Positions 1 to 6,950 of a stretch of DNA of 64,000 nt are shown here, in pieces (the stretch's first letter is position 1; every line of letters begins with the position of its first letter). Below the pieces are notes generated by a model that saw only the letters and a list, made by a program, of their open reading frames with translations, did not search any database and was not told where the DNA came from. The translations under genes were made by a program, and so were the position numbers. Source of the stretch: an uncultured Paracoccaceae bacterium (GTDB lineage Bacteria; Pseudomonadota; Alphaproteobacteria; Rhodobacterales; Rhodobacteraceae). The stretch spans positions 1 to 64,000 of the forward strand of contig CANMTR010000006.1 in assembly GCA_947500825.1 (NCBI GenBank), given 5' to 3'.

Positions 1-177
1 GCCGCCGGTGAAGCGCTACCTACGGATAACACACATACCACGCAACCAAATTCGAAACAGAAAATCGAAAAAAGTGAACACGGGAGCGTGAGCATGGCCC
101 GACCGAACGCCCATGCTTCGACTTTCTCCGTGCGCGCGCGTACACGGGACGCGCGCAGAGCGATGGGAGAATGAGCG

Positions 178-1269
178 ATGAAGGTGGATGGAACCCAGTA
201 CCGGTCCTTGTGGTGGGACGACGATGCCGACTCGCTGGCGATCATCGACCAGCGATGGCTGCCCCACGCGTTCCGGATCGAGCACGTGCGCACGATGAAA
301 GGATTCGTCGACGCGATTACGGAGATGCGCGTGCGAGGGGCCCCGCTGATCGGCGCGACATCGGCCTACGGCGTGGCACTTGCCATGCGAATCGATCCGT
401 CCGACGCCTCGCTCGCCCAGGCCGGTGCCACCCTTCTGGAGACCCGGCCCACGGCCGTGAACCTCCGTTGGGCGCTGGAGCGATGCCGCGCGACACTCGC
501 TCCCCTGCCCGAAGGCGCCCGATTCGAGGCCGCCTTGGAGCTCGCGCACCGAATCGCGGACGAGGACGTGGCGATGAACCGCGCCATCGGCGCCCACGGC
601 CTGCCGCTCATACGCGAGATACACGAGCGCACCGGGGCGCCGGTGAACATCCTGACCCATTGCAATGCAGGCTGGATCGCCACGGTGGACCTGGGCACGG
701 CGACGAGCCCGATCTACCAGGCCCATGACGCGGGTATTCCCGTCCATGTCTGGGTGGACGAGACGCGGCCGCGCAACCAGGGCGCCCTGACCGCGTGGGA
801 GCTCGCGGCCCACGGCGTGCCCCACACCTATGTCGTGGACAACGCGGGTGGCCTGCTGATGCAGCGCGGCCGGGTGGACATGGTGATCACCGGCACCGAC
901 CGGACCACCCGGGGCGGCGACGTATGCAACAAGGTCGGCACCTACCTGAAGGCGCTGGCGGCATACGATTCGGGCGTGCCGTTCTACGTCGCCCTGCCCT
1001 CCCCCACCATCGACTGGACGCTGACGGACGGGTCCGAGATCGTGATCGAGGAACGCGAGGCGCGCGAGGTGAGCCACGTGACGGGACGCGGCGCGGACGG
1101 CGCGACCGAGGTCGCCGTCTCGCCGCCCGGCAGCGCGGTGGGCAACTGGGCCTTCGACGTCACGCCCGCGCGGCTGGTGAGCGGGCTGGTGACCGAGCGC
1201 GGCGTCTGCGCGGCCAGCGAGACGGGGCTGTCGGGGCTGTTCCCGGAGCTGGCAGGCCGCGCGGCCTAG
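178..1269 (+). CDS. mtnA: S-methyl-5-thioribose-1-phosphate isomerase
   Basis: This 363-residue cytoplasmic enzyme of the methionine salvage pathway interconverts methylthioribose-1-phosphate and methylthioribulose-1-phosphate. It is full length for the eIF2B-related MtnA family. Visible marks are the RGAP motif at residues 53-56, the catalytic Cys162 in HCNAG and the catalytic Asp241 in GTDR. The ATG at 178 follows a GGGAGA ribosome-binding site. An A/T-rich stretch at about 25-80 probably carries the promoter, but no convincing hexamer pair was defined. Its stop overlaps by a few bases the stop of the convergent His-rich gene. No other methionine-salvage gene is adjacent. Identification is confident from the motifs. 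Confidence 0.95.
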   Translation: MKVDGTQYRSLWWDDDADSLAIIDQRWLPHAFRIEHVRTMKGFVDAITEMRVRGAPLIGATSAYGVALAMRIDPSDASLAQAGATLLETRPTAVNLRWALERCRATLAPLPEGARFEAALELAHRIADEDVAMNRAIGAHGLPLIREIHERTGAPVNILTHCNAGWIATVDLGTATSPIYQAHDAGIPVHVWVDETRPRNQGALTAWELAAHGVPHTYVVDNAGGLLMQRGRVDMVITGTDRTTRGGDVCNKVGTYLKALAAYDSGVPFYVALPSPTIDWTLTDGSEIVIEEREAREVSHVTGRGADGATEVAVSPPGSAVGNWAFDVTPARLVSGLVTERGVCAASETGLSGLFPELAGRAA

Positions 1270-1721
1270 TCGGAGAGGGTGAAGACGACCTCCGCCGCCG
1301 TTCCGTCCGAGACGAGGGGGCGGTGGTCGTTGCCGGTGAGGACCACGCGCACGCGGCCTCGCTCGCGGTCGAGATGGACCCAGGGGCCGTAGAGGCGCGC
1401 GACCTTCTCGCCGTCGACATAGAGATGGGCATGCCCCTCCCCCGCCGCGGGGGCCCCGCCCGCCGCCTCGGGTGCGAAGGCGAATCGCTCGGTCTCCAGG
1501 TGCAGGTTCCAGCCGGATACGGGATCGCGCACGGCCTCCACCGAAAGGCCGGGGCCATCGGCGCCGAGCCGGCGCGGCGTGGCGTGATCGTGCCCCGCCG
1601 CATGTTGGGCCGGGTCCCCGTGGTCGTGGCCCGAAAGCGTCAGGCCCCGGTCGGCGGCCAGGACCACGCCCAGGCCCGTCCCGGTCGCAAGACCGATCGC
1701 CAGCAGGAGGAGGCCACGCAT
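1266..1721 (-). CDS. His-rich exported protein, third gene of the B12-riboswitch cobalt unit
   Basis: This 151-residue protein has a hydrophobic N-terminal signal sequence (about residues 1-23, ending near VVLAA). A histidine-rich stretch follows at about 30-48 with repeated HDH. The compact C-terminal part, about 55-150, has GHAHLYVDGEK and further histidines. It starts a few bases after the cbtA stop, in the same orientation and behind the same riboswitch, so it is probably co-transcribed with cbtBA. I do not recognise a named family. From the signal sequence, the histidines and the position I infer a periplasmic cobalt-binding or metal-delivery role that hands ions to CbtA. This is inference, not family knowledge. 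Confidence 0.75.
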   Translation of the reverse strand: MRGLLLLAIGLATGTGLGVVLAADRGLTLSGHDHGDPAQHAAGHDHATPRRLGADGPGLSVEAVRDPVSGWNLHLETERFAFAPEAAGGAPAAGEGHAHLYVDGEKVARLYGPWVHLDRERGRVRVVLTGNDHRPLVSDGTAAEVVFTLSD

Positions 1722-1722
1722 C

Positions 1723-2394
1723 TCAGGCGCGCGCCAGCCCGAGGGCGACCCGGTCGCGCGACCACAATGCGCCCGCCAGCCCGCCGAGGACAGCCCATGC
1801 GACAAGGCCCGTGCCCAGCGCGCGGGCCGCGAAAAGGGAGGCAAGCTCGGGCGGCGCGGGGCCGGCGAAGGCATCCGGCGAAGGCGCGCCGACCACGTGG
1901 GGGGCGGCCATCGCGAGGATGCCGGCACCCCAGGGCGTCCAGCCGCGACCCAGGCCCAGGAGCGCGCAGCCGACGCCGGTGCTGGCCACCGTCGCCGCCC
2001 ACCAGGCCTGCCGCGCGCCAAGGTCGGCCGCGGCCATCCCCGGCAGTTCGGGCGGCAGGCCCACGGCGGGGGCGAGCTGTACCGTGACGAACCCAGCGAT
2101 TCCCCAGACGAGACCGGTGCGCCCGTCGATCCGGGCAAGCCCCCGGTCGGAGGCCACGGCCATCGCGGCGGTCAGGATCAGGGCGTAGCCCGCATAGACG
2201 AGGCCGGAGAAGACGACGCTCAAACCGTCGCGCAGCGGATCGACCGCCCGCACGAGCTCCGCCGAGGCGCCGCGCGCCACCTCGCCACTCTCGTAGAGTT
2301 CGGCCGTGAGCAGGACGGGCTGGACGAGGACGAATTGCATGAGGGCCGCGCAGAGCCCGGCGAGGAAGCCAGCGATCACGCCGCTGGTCAGCAT
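1723..2394 (-). CDS. cbtA: CbtA, predicted cobalt transporter membrane subunit
   Basis: This 223-residue integral membrane protein has about five to six hydrophobic segments. The first lies within residues 1-30, where GVIAGFLAGLCAALMQ resembles the CbtA start. It also contains the PELPG and WWxxT patterns typical of the family. CbtA proteins are predicted cobalt importers found beside cobalamin riboswitches. The ATG at 2394 follows cbtB by about 14 bases, and the product ends just before the His-rich gene, forming a cbtB-cbtA-His-rich transcription unit. Repression by adenosylcobalamin through the upstream riboswitch is expected. The family assignment rests on sequence pattern plus context. 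Confidence 0.85.
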   Translation of the reverse strand: MLTSGVIAGFLAGLCAALMQFVLVQPVLLTAELYESGEVARGASAELVRAVDPLRDGLSVVFSGLVYAGYALILTAAMAVASDRGLARIDGRTGLVWGIAGFVTVQLAPAVGLPPELPGMAAADLGARQAWWAATVASTGVGCALLGLGRGWTPWGAGILAMAAPHVVGAPSPDAFAGPAPPELASLFAARALGTGLVAWAVLGGLAGALWSRDRVALGLARA

Positions 2395-2408
2395 TCTCGT
2401 CGCCACGG

Positions 2409-2576
2409 TCAGTGGCAGGGAAAGCCGGTCGCGTGGCGCACGTCGTGGGCCGCGGCGTGGAGCGCGTCGGCCTGCACGTGTCCCGACAGGACGATCAGGC
2501 CCAGCCCGATCACGGCCGAGAACAGGGCGGCCCCGGCGAGGGAGGCCGAAGGAAGGGCGGCGGTGGTTGCGTTCAT
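2409..2576 (-). CDS. cbtB: CbtB, small cobalt transporter subunit
   Basis: This 55-residue protein has one transmembrane helix (about 14-31) followed by a short tail with several histidines and the family-typical ending HATGFPCH. CbtB proteins are of this size and carry a conserved C-terminal His motif thought to bind metal. It is the first gene after the cobalamin riboswitch and has a good AAGGAG ribosome-binding site just before its ATG. It precedes cbtA by 14 bases. The protein is too short for routine open-reading-frame cut-offs but is well supported by the motif and position. Confidence 0.9.
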   Translation of the reverse strand: MNATTAALPSASLAGAALFSAVIGLGLIVLSGHVQADALHAAAHDVRHATGFPCH

Positions 2577-2614
2577 GTCTCACTCCTTGCCGTCCGTCCC
2601 GACGGCGGTTCGCG

Positions 2615-2785
2615 TGGTCCTGCCCGACAGGTCTCCTGGCTCGCGGGTCGCAGCACCTGCATCCGCCTTCCCCGGAGCGCGAGGCCCCGAGTGGCATCCT
2701 GGATGCGCGCTCGCCGCTTACAGTCGCGGGGGCGGCTCCGGACTTGGGGGCTGGCCCCCGCACCGGATTCCCTCGATGGCCCCGC
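2615..2785 (-). promoter_or_regulatory. Cobalamin riboswitch upstream of cbtB
   Basis: On the minus strand the leader contains the B12 box AGCCAGGAGACCTG at about 2629-2643. The GCCACT element is at about 2689-2695, the GACTGTAAGCGG stretch at about 2712-2725 and the GGAATCCGGTGCGG start at about 2757-2772. These occur in the order of the cobalamin aptamer. A GC-rich hairpin lies between the B12 box and the cbtB ribosome-binding site at about 2590-2612 and probably forms the expression platform by sequestering translation initiation. Boundaries are approximate. Confidence 0.93.
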
Positions 2786-2865
2786 CTGGACGGGCGGAAC
2801 ACCGGGCAGAACCACGTCTAGGGCGTTTCTCCCCACCGCGAAAGGGAAGATGTCGCGGGCACGGA

Positions 2866-3321
2866 TCAGCGGCGCCTGATCGCCTTCTCGAGGTCGCGGG
2901 CGAAGCGCGACCGGCCGGCCGCGTCCATCCCGTCGAGCCGCTCGATCACCGCCCCCTCGATCCGCTCCAGCCGGGCGCCGCCCCGCTTGCGCTCCCGCGC
3001 CAGGAGCGCCCCGACCCGGGCGGGGTCGAACGGCTCGGCGGCGATCGCGCCCAGCAGCTCGTCGAAGCGGTCGCGCCGGTCCCCACGCGCCTCGGGCGGG
3101 CGGCCCCGGCGCAGCTCGTCCAGGACCGCGCGGCGGTCCGCCTCGGGCAGCGCGCGCACCACCGGTCCGGCCGGACCGAGGCGGTCGCCGCGCGGTGGCC
3201 CGCCGGGGCCGAGGACGGCACCGAGGGCGAGGCCGGCCACCAGGAGGTTGAGCGCCAGCGAACCGACGAGGACGATCCGCCAGATCCGGGGCACTCGCGA
3301 CAAGGAGGTCATCGGGGTCAT
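2866..3321 (-). CDS. Spy/CnrX-like periplasmic 'heavy-metal sensor' family protein
   Basis: This 151-residue protein has an N-terminal membrane anchor (about 13-37, VLVGSLALNLLVAGLALGA). A helical, Arg- and Asp-rich periplasmic domain follows, with the layout of the metal-resistance / Spy-like family (PEADRRAVLDELRRG repeats). Its ATG overlaps the stop of the anti-sigma gene by four bases, so the two are translationally coupled. In related loci such a protein controls an anti-sigma/ECF sigma pair. The domain contains no His or Cys, so direct Co/Ni binding in the style of CnrX is not supported. The real signal may instead be envelope stress or unfolded protein. Confidence 0.7.
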   Translation of the reverse strand: MTPMTSLSRVPRIWRIVLVGSLALNLLVAGLALGAVLGPGGPPRGDRLGPAGPVVRALPEADRRAVLDELRRGRPPEARGDRRDRFDELLGAIAAEPFDPARVGALLARERKRGGARLERIEGAVIERLDGMDAAGRSRFARDLEKAIRRR

Positions 3322-3680
3322 TCTTCGGGCTCCGCGATCTGGAAGTCGTATGCGGCGGCGAGCTGGTCGTAGGCCGGTGCGGCCGGAAGGGCGGCGCCGA
3401 CGAGGCCGCCGGGGTCCGACAGGCCCACGACCACCCCCGTGGCGCAGGCCGCGGCCAGCCCCGCCAGGGTGCCCCAGTCGCGGCGCCGCCGGGCCCGGGC
3501 CACACGGCGCGCGTCCCGCGCAATGCGGGCCATCAGCAAGCCGGAGGGCACCGGCGGAGCGCGGCGCGCGCTCTCTAGCGCCGAATCGGCCACTATCCGG
3601 TGGAGCAGGTCGTCCGGGAGCGCGTCCTCGCGAAGCGCGGCGAGATCCTCCGCGAGATCGTCGTCGTCATTCGTCGACAT
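3318..3680 (-). CDS. Probable membrane anti-sigma factor
   Basis: This 120-residue protein has an acidic N-terminus (STNDDDD), a helical cytoplasmic region of about 85 residues and a single transmembrane segment (about 70-90, WGTLAGLAAACATGVVVG). A short periplasmic tail follows. Its start overlaps the end of the ECF sigma gene by 14 bases and its end overlaps the sensor-like gene by four, the standard sigma / anti-sigma / periplasmic-partner arrangement. The sequence alone does not place it in a named family. The function is inferred from size, topology and position. Its partner sigma gene carries a frameshift, so it may now lack a target. Confidence 0.65.
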   Translation of the reverse strand: MSTNDDDDLAEDLAALREDALPDDLLHRIVADSALESARRAPPVPSGLLMARIARDARRVARARRRRDWGTLAGLAAACATGVVVGLSDPGGLVGAALPAAPAYDQLAAAYDFQIAEPEE

Positions 3681-4217
3681 AGCCCAGCGCCTCCTTTCGC
3701 GCGGACAGGATGCGGCCCAGCGCGCGCCGCCCCCGGGCCGTCAGGCTCTCCACCGCCTCGACGCCGATGCCCATGGCCTCGGCGATCTCGGGGTTCGGAA
3801 GCTCCTCGACGTGGCGCAGGACCACCGCGAGGCGCTGGCGTTCGGGCAGGCGCGCCAGCGCCTCTTCCAGCGCGGTCCGGCGCTGCGCGTCCTGGATCGC
3901 GCCGGGGGCGCCCTGCCCCGGCGCGGCGGGCTCGCCCGCGGCCTCCAGCGGTTCGGTCGGGCGGCGGCGGCGCAGCCTGTCCGTGCACAGGTTCGCCGTC
4001 ACCCGGTAGAGCCAGGTGGAGACGCGGGCGCGATCCGCCACAGGCGCAGCAACGCCTCCTGGGTCACGTCCTCGGCCTCGGCCGCGTCGGCCAACATGCT
4101 GCGGGCCAGCGACAGCACCCGGGGCGCGTGGCGGCGCGCCAGCGGCGCGGCGGCGGAAAGGTCCCCCGCCGCATAGGCCGCGAGCAGCGTCGCATCCGTG
4201 GCCTCGCCGTCCGTCAA
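3667..4217 (-). pseudogene. ECF-type RNA polymerase sigma factor, frameshifted between regions 2 and 4
   Basis: Region 2 is intact in one frame (EAEDVTQEALLRLWRIAP). Region 4 (STWLYRVTANLCTDRLRR through NPEIAEAMGIGVEAVESL) is intact in another frame and runs to the stop at 3667. The frames change at about 4020-4045, where the linker normally reading like W-x-P-G-x-A is missing. A non-triplet deletion of about 20 bases, perhaps between short GCGCCCG-like repeats, would explain this. The likely start is TTG at 4217, eight bases after AAGGGGA and just after the EF-hand gene stop. An in-frame ATG at 4298 lies inside that upstream gene. The gene is either genuinely broken or contains an assembly error. 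Confidence 0.75.
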
Positions 4218-4233
4218 CGCGCGCCGTCCCCTT

Positions 4234-4608
4234 CTAGCCGCGCGCGTCGCGAGGGGCGTGGGGGGCGTGGGGGGCGTGCCCGCAGTCATGACGACCATGG
4301 CGCCCGTGCTCGCCGCGCGGCGGTCCGGTGCGCCGGTCGGCGCGGACCGCGGCGCGTTCGTCGGCCGTCAGGACGCCGTCGCCGCCCGAATCGGCGCGGT
4401 CGAACATCGCGCCGGCCCGGGCTCCGGCGCGGTCCTGCGCGGCCGTAATGGCATCCGCCCGCGTGAAGGGCTCGGCCCCCCCGGGCTGCGCCGCCGCGGG
4501 CGGGGCGCCGGGCGCGGCGGACTCTTCGCCCGGTGCGGGGTCCTGGGCAAGCGCCGCCGAGGCGAGGCCCGCCCCGGCCAGGATCGCGATGAGGGATATG
4601 CGTGTCAT
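4234..4608 (-). CDS. Exported EF-hand protein
   Basis: This 124-residue protein has a clear signal peptide (residues 1-20, ending ALAQ) and an Ala/Pro-rich stretch. One EF-hand loop lies at about residues 80-92 (DSGGDGVLTADE, with the acidic ligands at positions 1, 5 and 12). The His-rich C-terminus ([20 protein letters not shown]) could bind metal. It is the first gene of the minus-strand row leading into the sigma, anti-sigma and sensor genes and lies divergent from bchG. Calcium or another divalent cation is the likely ligand. The role in the ECF system is unknown. Confidence 0.75.
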   Translation of the reverse strand: MTRISLIAILAGAGLASAALAQDPAPGEESAAPGAPPAAAQPGGAEPFTRADAITAAQDRAGARAGAMFDRADSGGDGVLTADERAAVRADRRTGPPRGEHGRHGRHDCGHAPHAPHAPRDARG

Positions 4609-4764
4609 GATCGGCTCTCCGGTGGTCGGTTCCGCCGCGGCCTTCGGCGCGGCGACACTCCTTCTACGCGGCCGCGCCGCCACTCCGTCGCGGTTTCTCC
4701 GGGGCCGCGGCACGGGGGCGCATCGGACTTGCCCGGTGCGGGGTTTTGGTGTTGGCTTTCCGGC

Positions 4765-5670
4765 ATGAGTGTCAATCTGGACTTACAGGCTCGCGGGGGC
4801 CGTCCCGATCCCGCCGCGCTGCTGCGCCTCATCAAGCCGGTGACGTGGTTTCCGCCGGTCTGGGCGTATCTGTGCGGCGTCGTCTCGGCGGGGACCTGGC
4901 CCGAAGGCGCCTGGGGACAGGTGCTTCTGGGCGTGGTCCTGGCGGGCCCCCTCGTATGCGGGATGAGCCAGGCGGCGAACGACTGGTGCGACCGCCACGT
5001 GGACGCGATCAACGAGCCCGACCGCCCGATCCCGTCGGGCCGGGTGCCGGGTCGCTGGGGCCTGTGGGTGGCGCTGGCCATGACGCTCCTGGCGCTCGTC
5101 GCGGGGCGCGGCCTGGGGCCGTGGGGCTTCGGGGCGACCTGCGTGGCGGTGGCCGCCGCCTGGGCCTATTCGGCCGAGCCGGTGCGGCTGAAGCGCTCGG
5201 GCTGGTGGGGGCCGATGCTCGTCGCCTTCTCCTACGAGGGGCTGCCGTGGTTCACGGGTGCGGCCGTGTTGTCGCAGGGGGCTCCGTCCTTCTTCGTGAT
5301 CGTGATGGCCACGCTCTACGCCTTCGGGGCGCAGGGGATCATGCTCCTCAACGACTTCAAGGCCGTGGAGGGCGACCGCGCCACCGGAATCCGCTCGATG
5401 GTGGTCCTGAAGGGGCCCGAGATCGCGGGGCGGATCGCCTGCGCGGTGATGATCTTGCCGCAGACCCTGGTGGTGACGCTGCTGGCGATCTGGGGGCAGC
5501 CGCTCCACGCCGCGGCGATCCTGGTTCTGATCCTGGCCCAGATCGTGCTGATGCGCCGTTTCCTCGCCGAGCCCACGGGGCGGGCCCTGTGGTACTCCGC
5601 CGCCGGCGTGCCGCTCTACGTGGCAGGGATGATGGTCGCCGCCGTGGCGATCCGGGGGCTCGCCCTGTGA
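4765..5670 (+). CDS. bchG: Bacteriochlorophyll a synthase (geranylgeranyl/phytyl transferase)
   Basis: This 301-residue polytopic UbiA-family prenyltransferase esterifies bacteriochlorophyllide a with geranylgeranyl diphosphate in the cytoplasmic membrane. The first Asp-rich motif is NDWCDRHVDAINEPDRP at about 72-88. The second is the NDFKAVEGDRATGIRS stretch near 196-212. Eight to nine hydrophobic segments are visible. The start MSVNL matches known BchG N-termini. Its stop overlaps the GTG of the next gene. Codons 2-8 overlie a TGT-N12-ACA palindrome, and codon 7 is TTA, rare in this genome, which suggests an operator under selection. The gene is first in a bchG-pucC-bchP-idi row. Confidence 0.97.
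   Translation: MSVNLDLQARGGRPDPAALLRLIKPVTWFPPVWAYLCGVVSAGTWPEGAWGQVLLGVVLAGPLVCGMSQAANDWCDRHVDAINEPDRPIPSGRVPGRWGLWVALAMTLLALVAGRGLGPWGFGATCVAVAAAWAYSAEPVRLKRSGWWGPMLVAFSYEGLPWFTGAAVLSQGAPSFFVIVMATLYAFGAQGIMLLNDFKAVEGDRATGIRSMVVLKGPEIAGRIACAVMILPQTLVVTLLAIWGQPLHAAAILVLILAQIVLMRRFLAEPTGRALWYSAAGVPLYVAGMMVAAVAIRGLAL
4770..4787. promoter_or_regulatory. Putative PpsR/CrtJ operator inside the 5' end of bchG
   Basis: The sequence TGTCA-N8-TTACA fits the CrtJ/PpsR consensus TGT-N12-ACA and matches TGTAA-N8-TTACA at nine of ten defined positions. It begins five bases into bchG, so a bound repressor would act as a roadblock or cover the initiation region. PpsR/CrtJ is the known aerobic/light repressor of bch and crt genes in Rhodobacter. 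Binding here is inferred from sequence only. Confidence 0.6.
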
Positions 5671-6950
5671 CGCTGTCGTGGCTCTCCATCCTGCGGCTCG
5701 GGCTGGTGCAGATGTGTCTGGGCGCGGTGGTGGTGCTGACCACCTCGACCCTGAACCGCCTGATGGTGGTGGAGCTGGCGCTGCCGGCGATCCTGCCCGG
5801 CGCCTTGGTGGCCCTGCATTACGGCGTCCAGATCACGCGGCCGAACTGGGGGTTTCTCAGCGACACGGGCGGGCGGCGCACCGGCTGGATGATAGGCGGC
5901 GTGGCGATCCTCGGCGTCGGGGCGCTGGGAGCCGCGGGGGGAATCGCCGTGCTGGAACGGTCGCTGGCGCTGGGTCTGGCCGTTTCGGCCGTGTCCTACG
6001 TCCTGATCGGGCTGGGGGTGGGCGCCGCGGGCACCACGTTACTTGCGCTTCTGGCCACGGCGACGGCGCCCCACCGGCGCGCGGCGGCGGCGACGATCAC
6101 TTGGCTGATGATGATCGCGGGCATCGCCCTCACCGCGGGCGCGGTGGGCGCGGCGCTCGACCCGTATTCCCACGCCCGTCTCGCGGTGATCGTCGCCGTG
6201 GTCGCCGGAGCCGCCCTGGTGGTGACGGCGCTCGCGACATGGGGCGTGGAGCGCGGGATCGTCGCGCGCGCCCCGGCAGACCCCACTCCCCTGCGCGAGG
6301 GGCTGGCCGAAATCTGGGGAGAGCCCCGCGCGCGGGCCTTCACGCTCTTCGTAGGCCTGTCGATGACCGCCTACTTCATGCAGGAGCTGATCCTGGAGCC
6401 TTATGCGGGCCTCGTCTTCGGCTTCACGCCGGGGCAGTCCACCTCCCTGTCGGGGGCGCAGAACGGCGGCGTCTTCCTGGGGATGGCGACGGTGGGGATC
6501 GTGGCCACGGGCCTGCGCCGCGGCGCGCTGCGGGACTGGGTCGTGGCGGGCTGCGTCGGATCGGCCGCGGCGCTGCTGGCGATCGCCGGGATCGGCCAGG
6601 CGGGGCTGCCCGTGCTGCTGCCGGCCACGGTGGCGCTCGGGTTCTTCAACGGGGTCTTCGCGGTGGCCGCGATCGGGTCGATGATGACCCTCGCCGGGGA
6701 GGGGCGCTCGCGCCGGGAGGGCACGCGGATGGGCCTGTGGGGCGCGGCGCAAGCGATCGCGGCCGGGTTCGGAGGGCTGGTGGGCGCGGGCGCGGTGGAC
6801 GCCCTGCGCCAGGTGCTCGACGCGCCGGCGGCCTTCGGGCTGGTCTTCGCCGCCGAGGCGGGCTTGTTCCTCGCCGCGGCGCTGATGGCGGCACGGATCA
6901 TCGACAGGACGTCACCGGAACCCGGGATCGGAGGGCAAGTGCATGTATGA
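5667..6950 (+). CDS. PucC/BCD-family MFS transporter of the photosynthesis cluster
   Basis: This 427-residue protein with about 12 transmembrane segments belongs to the PucC (bacteriochlorophyll delivery) branch of the major facilitator superfamily. It matches in size and position the gene called orf427/428 between bchG and bchP in Rhodobacter. It starts with GTG at 5667, overlapping the bchG stop, and its end overlaps bchP by eight bases. Typical features are the QITRPNWGFLSDTGGRRTG loop after segment 2 and glycine-rich helices. The probable role is moving or delivering (bacterio)chlorophyll or assisting light-harvesting complex assembly. The substrate is not proved. Confidence 0.88.
   Translation: MTLSWLSILRLGLVQMCLGAVVVLTTSTLNRLMVVELALPAILPGALVALHYGVQITRPNWGFLSDTGGRRTGWMIGGVAILGVGALGAAGGIAVLERSLALGLAVSAVSYVLIGLGVGAAGTTLLALLATATAPHRRAAAATITWLMMIAGIALTAGAVGAALDPYSHARLAVIVAVVAGAALVVTALATWGVERGIVARAPADPTPLREGLAEIWGEPRARAFTLFVGLSMTAYFMQELILEPYAGLVFGFTPGQSTSLSGAQNGGVFLGMATVGIVATGLRRGALRDWVVAGCVGSAAALLAIAGIGQAGLPVLLPATVALGFFNGVFAVAAIGSMMTLAGEGRSRREGTRMGLWGAAQAIAAGFGGLVGAGAVDALRQVLDAPAAFGLVFAAEAGLFLAAALMAARIIDRTSPEPGIGGQVHV

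Noticed and set aside
4218-4298. ATG start at 4298 for the ECF sigma gene
   Set aside because: It would place 80 bases of the sigma gene inside the EF-hand gene and encode a Pro/Arg-rich non-conserved leader. A TTG at 4217 with AAGGGGA upstream fits better.
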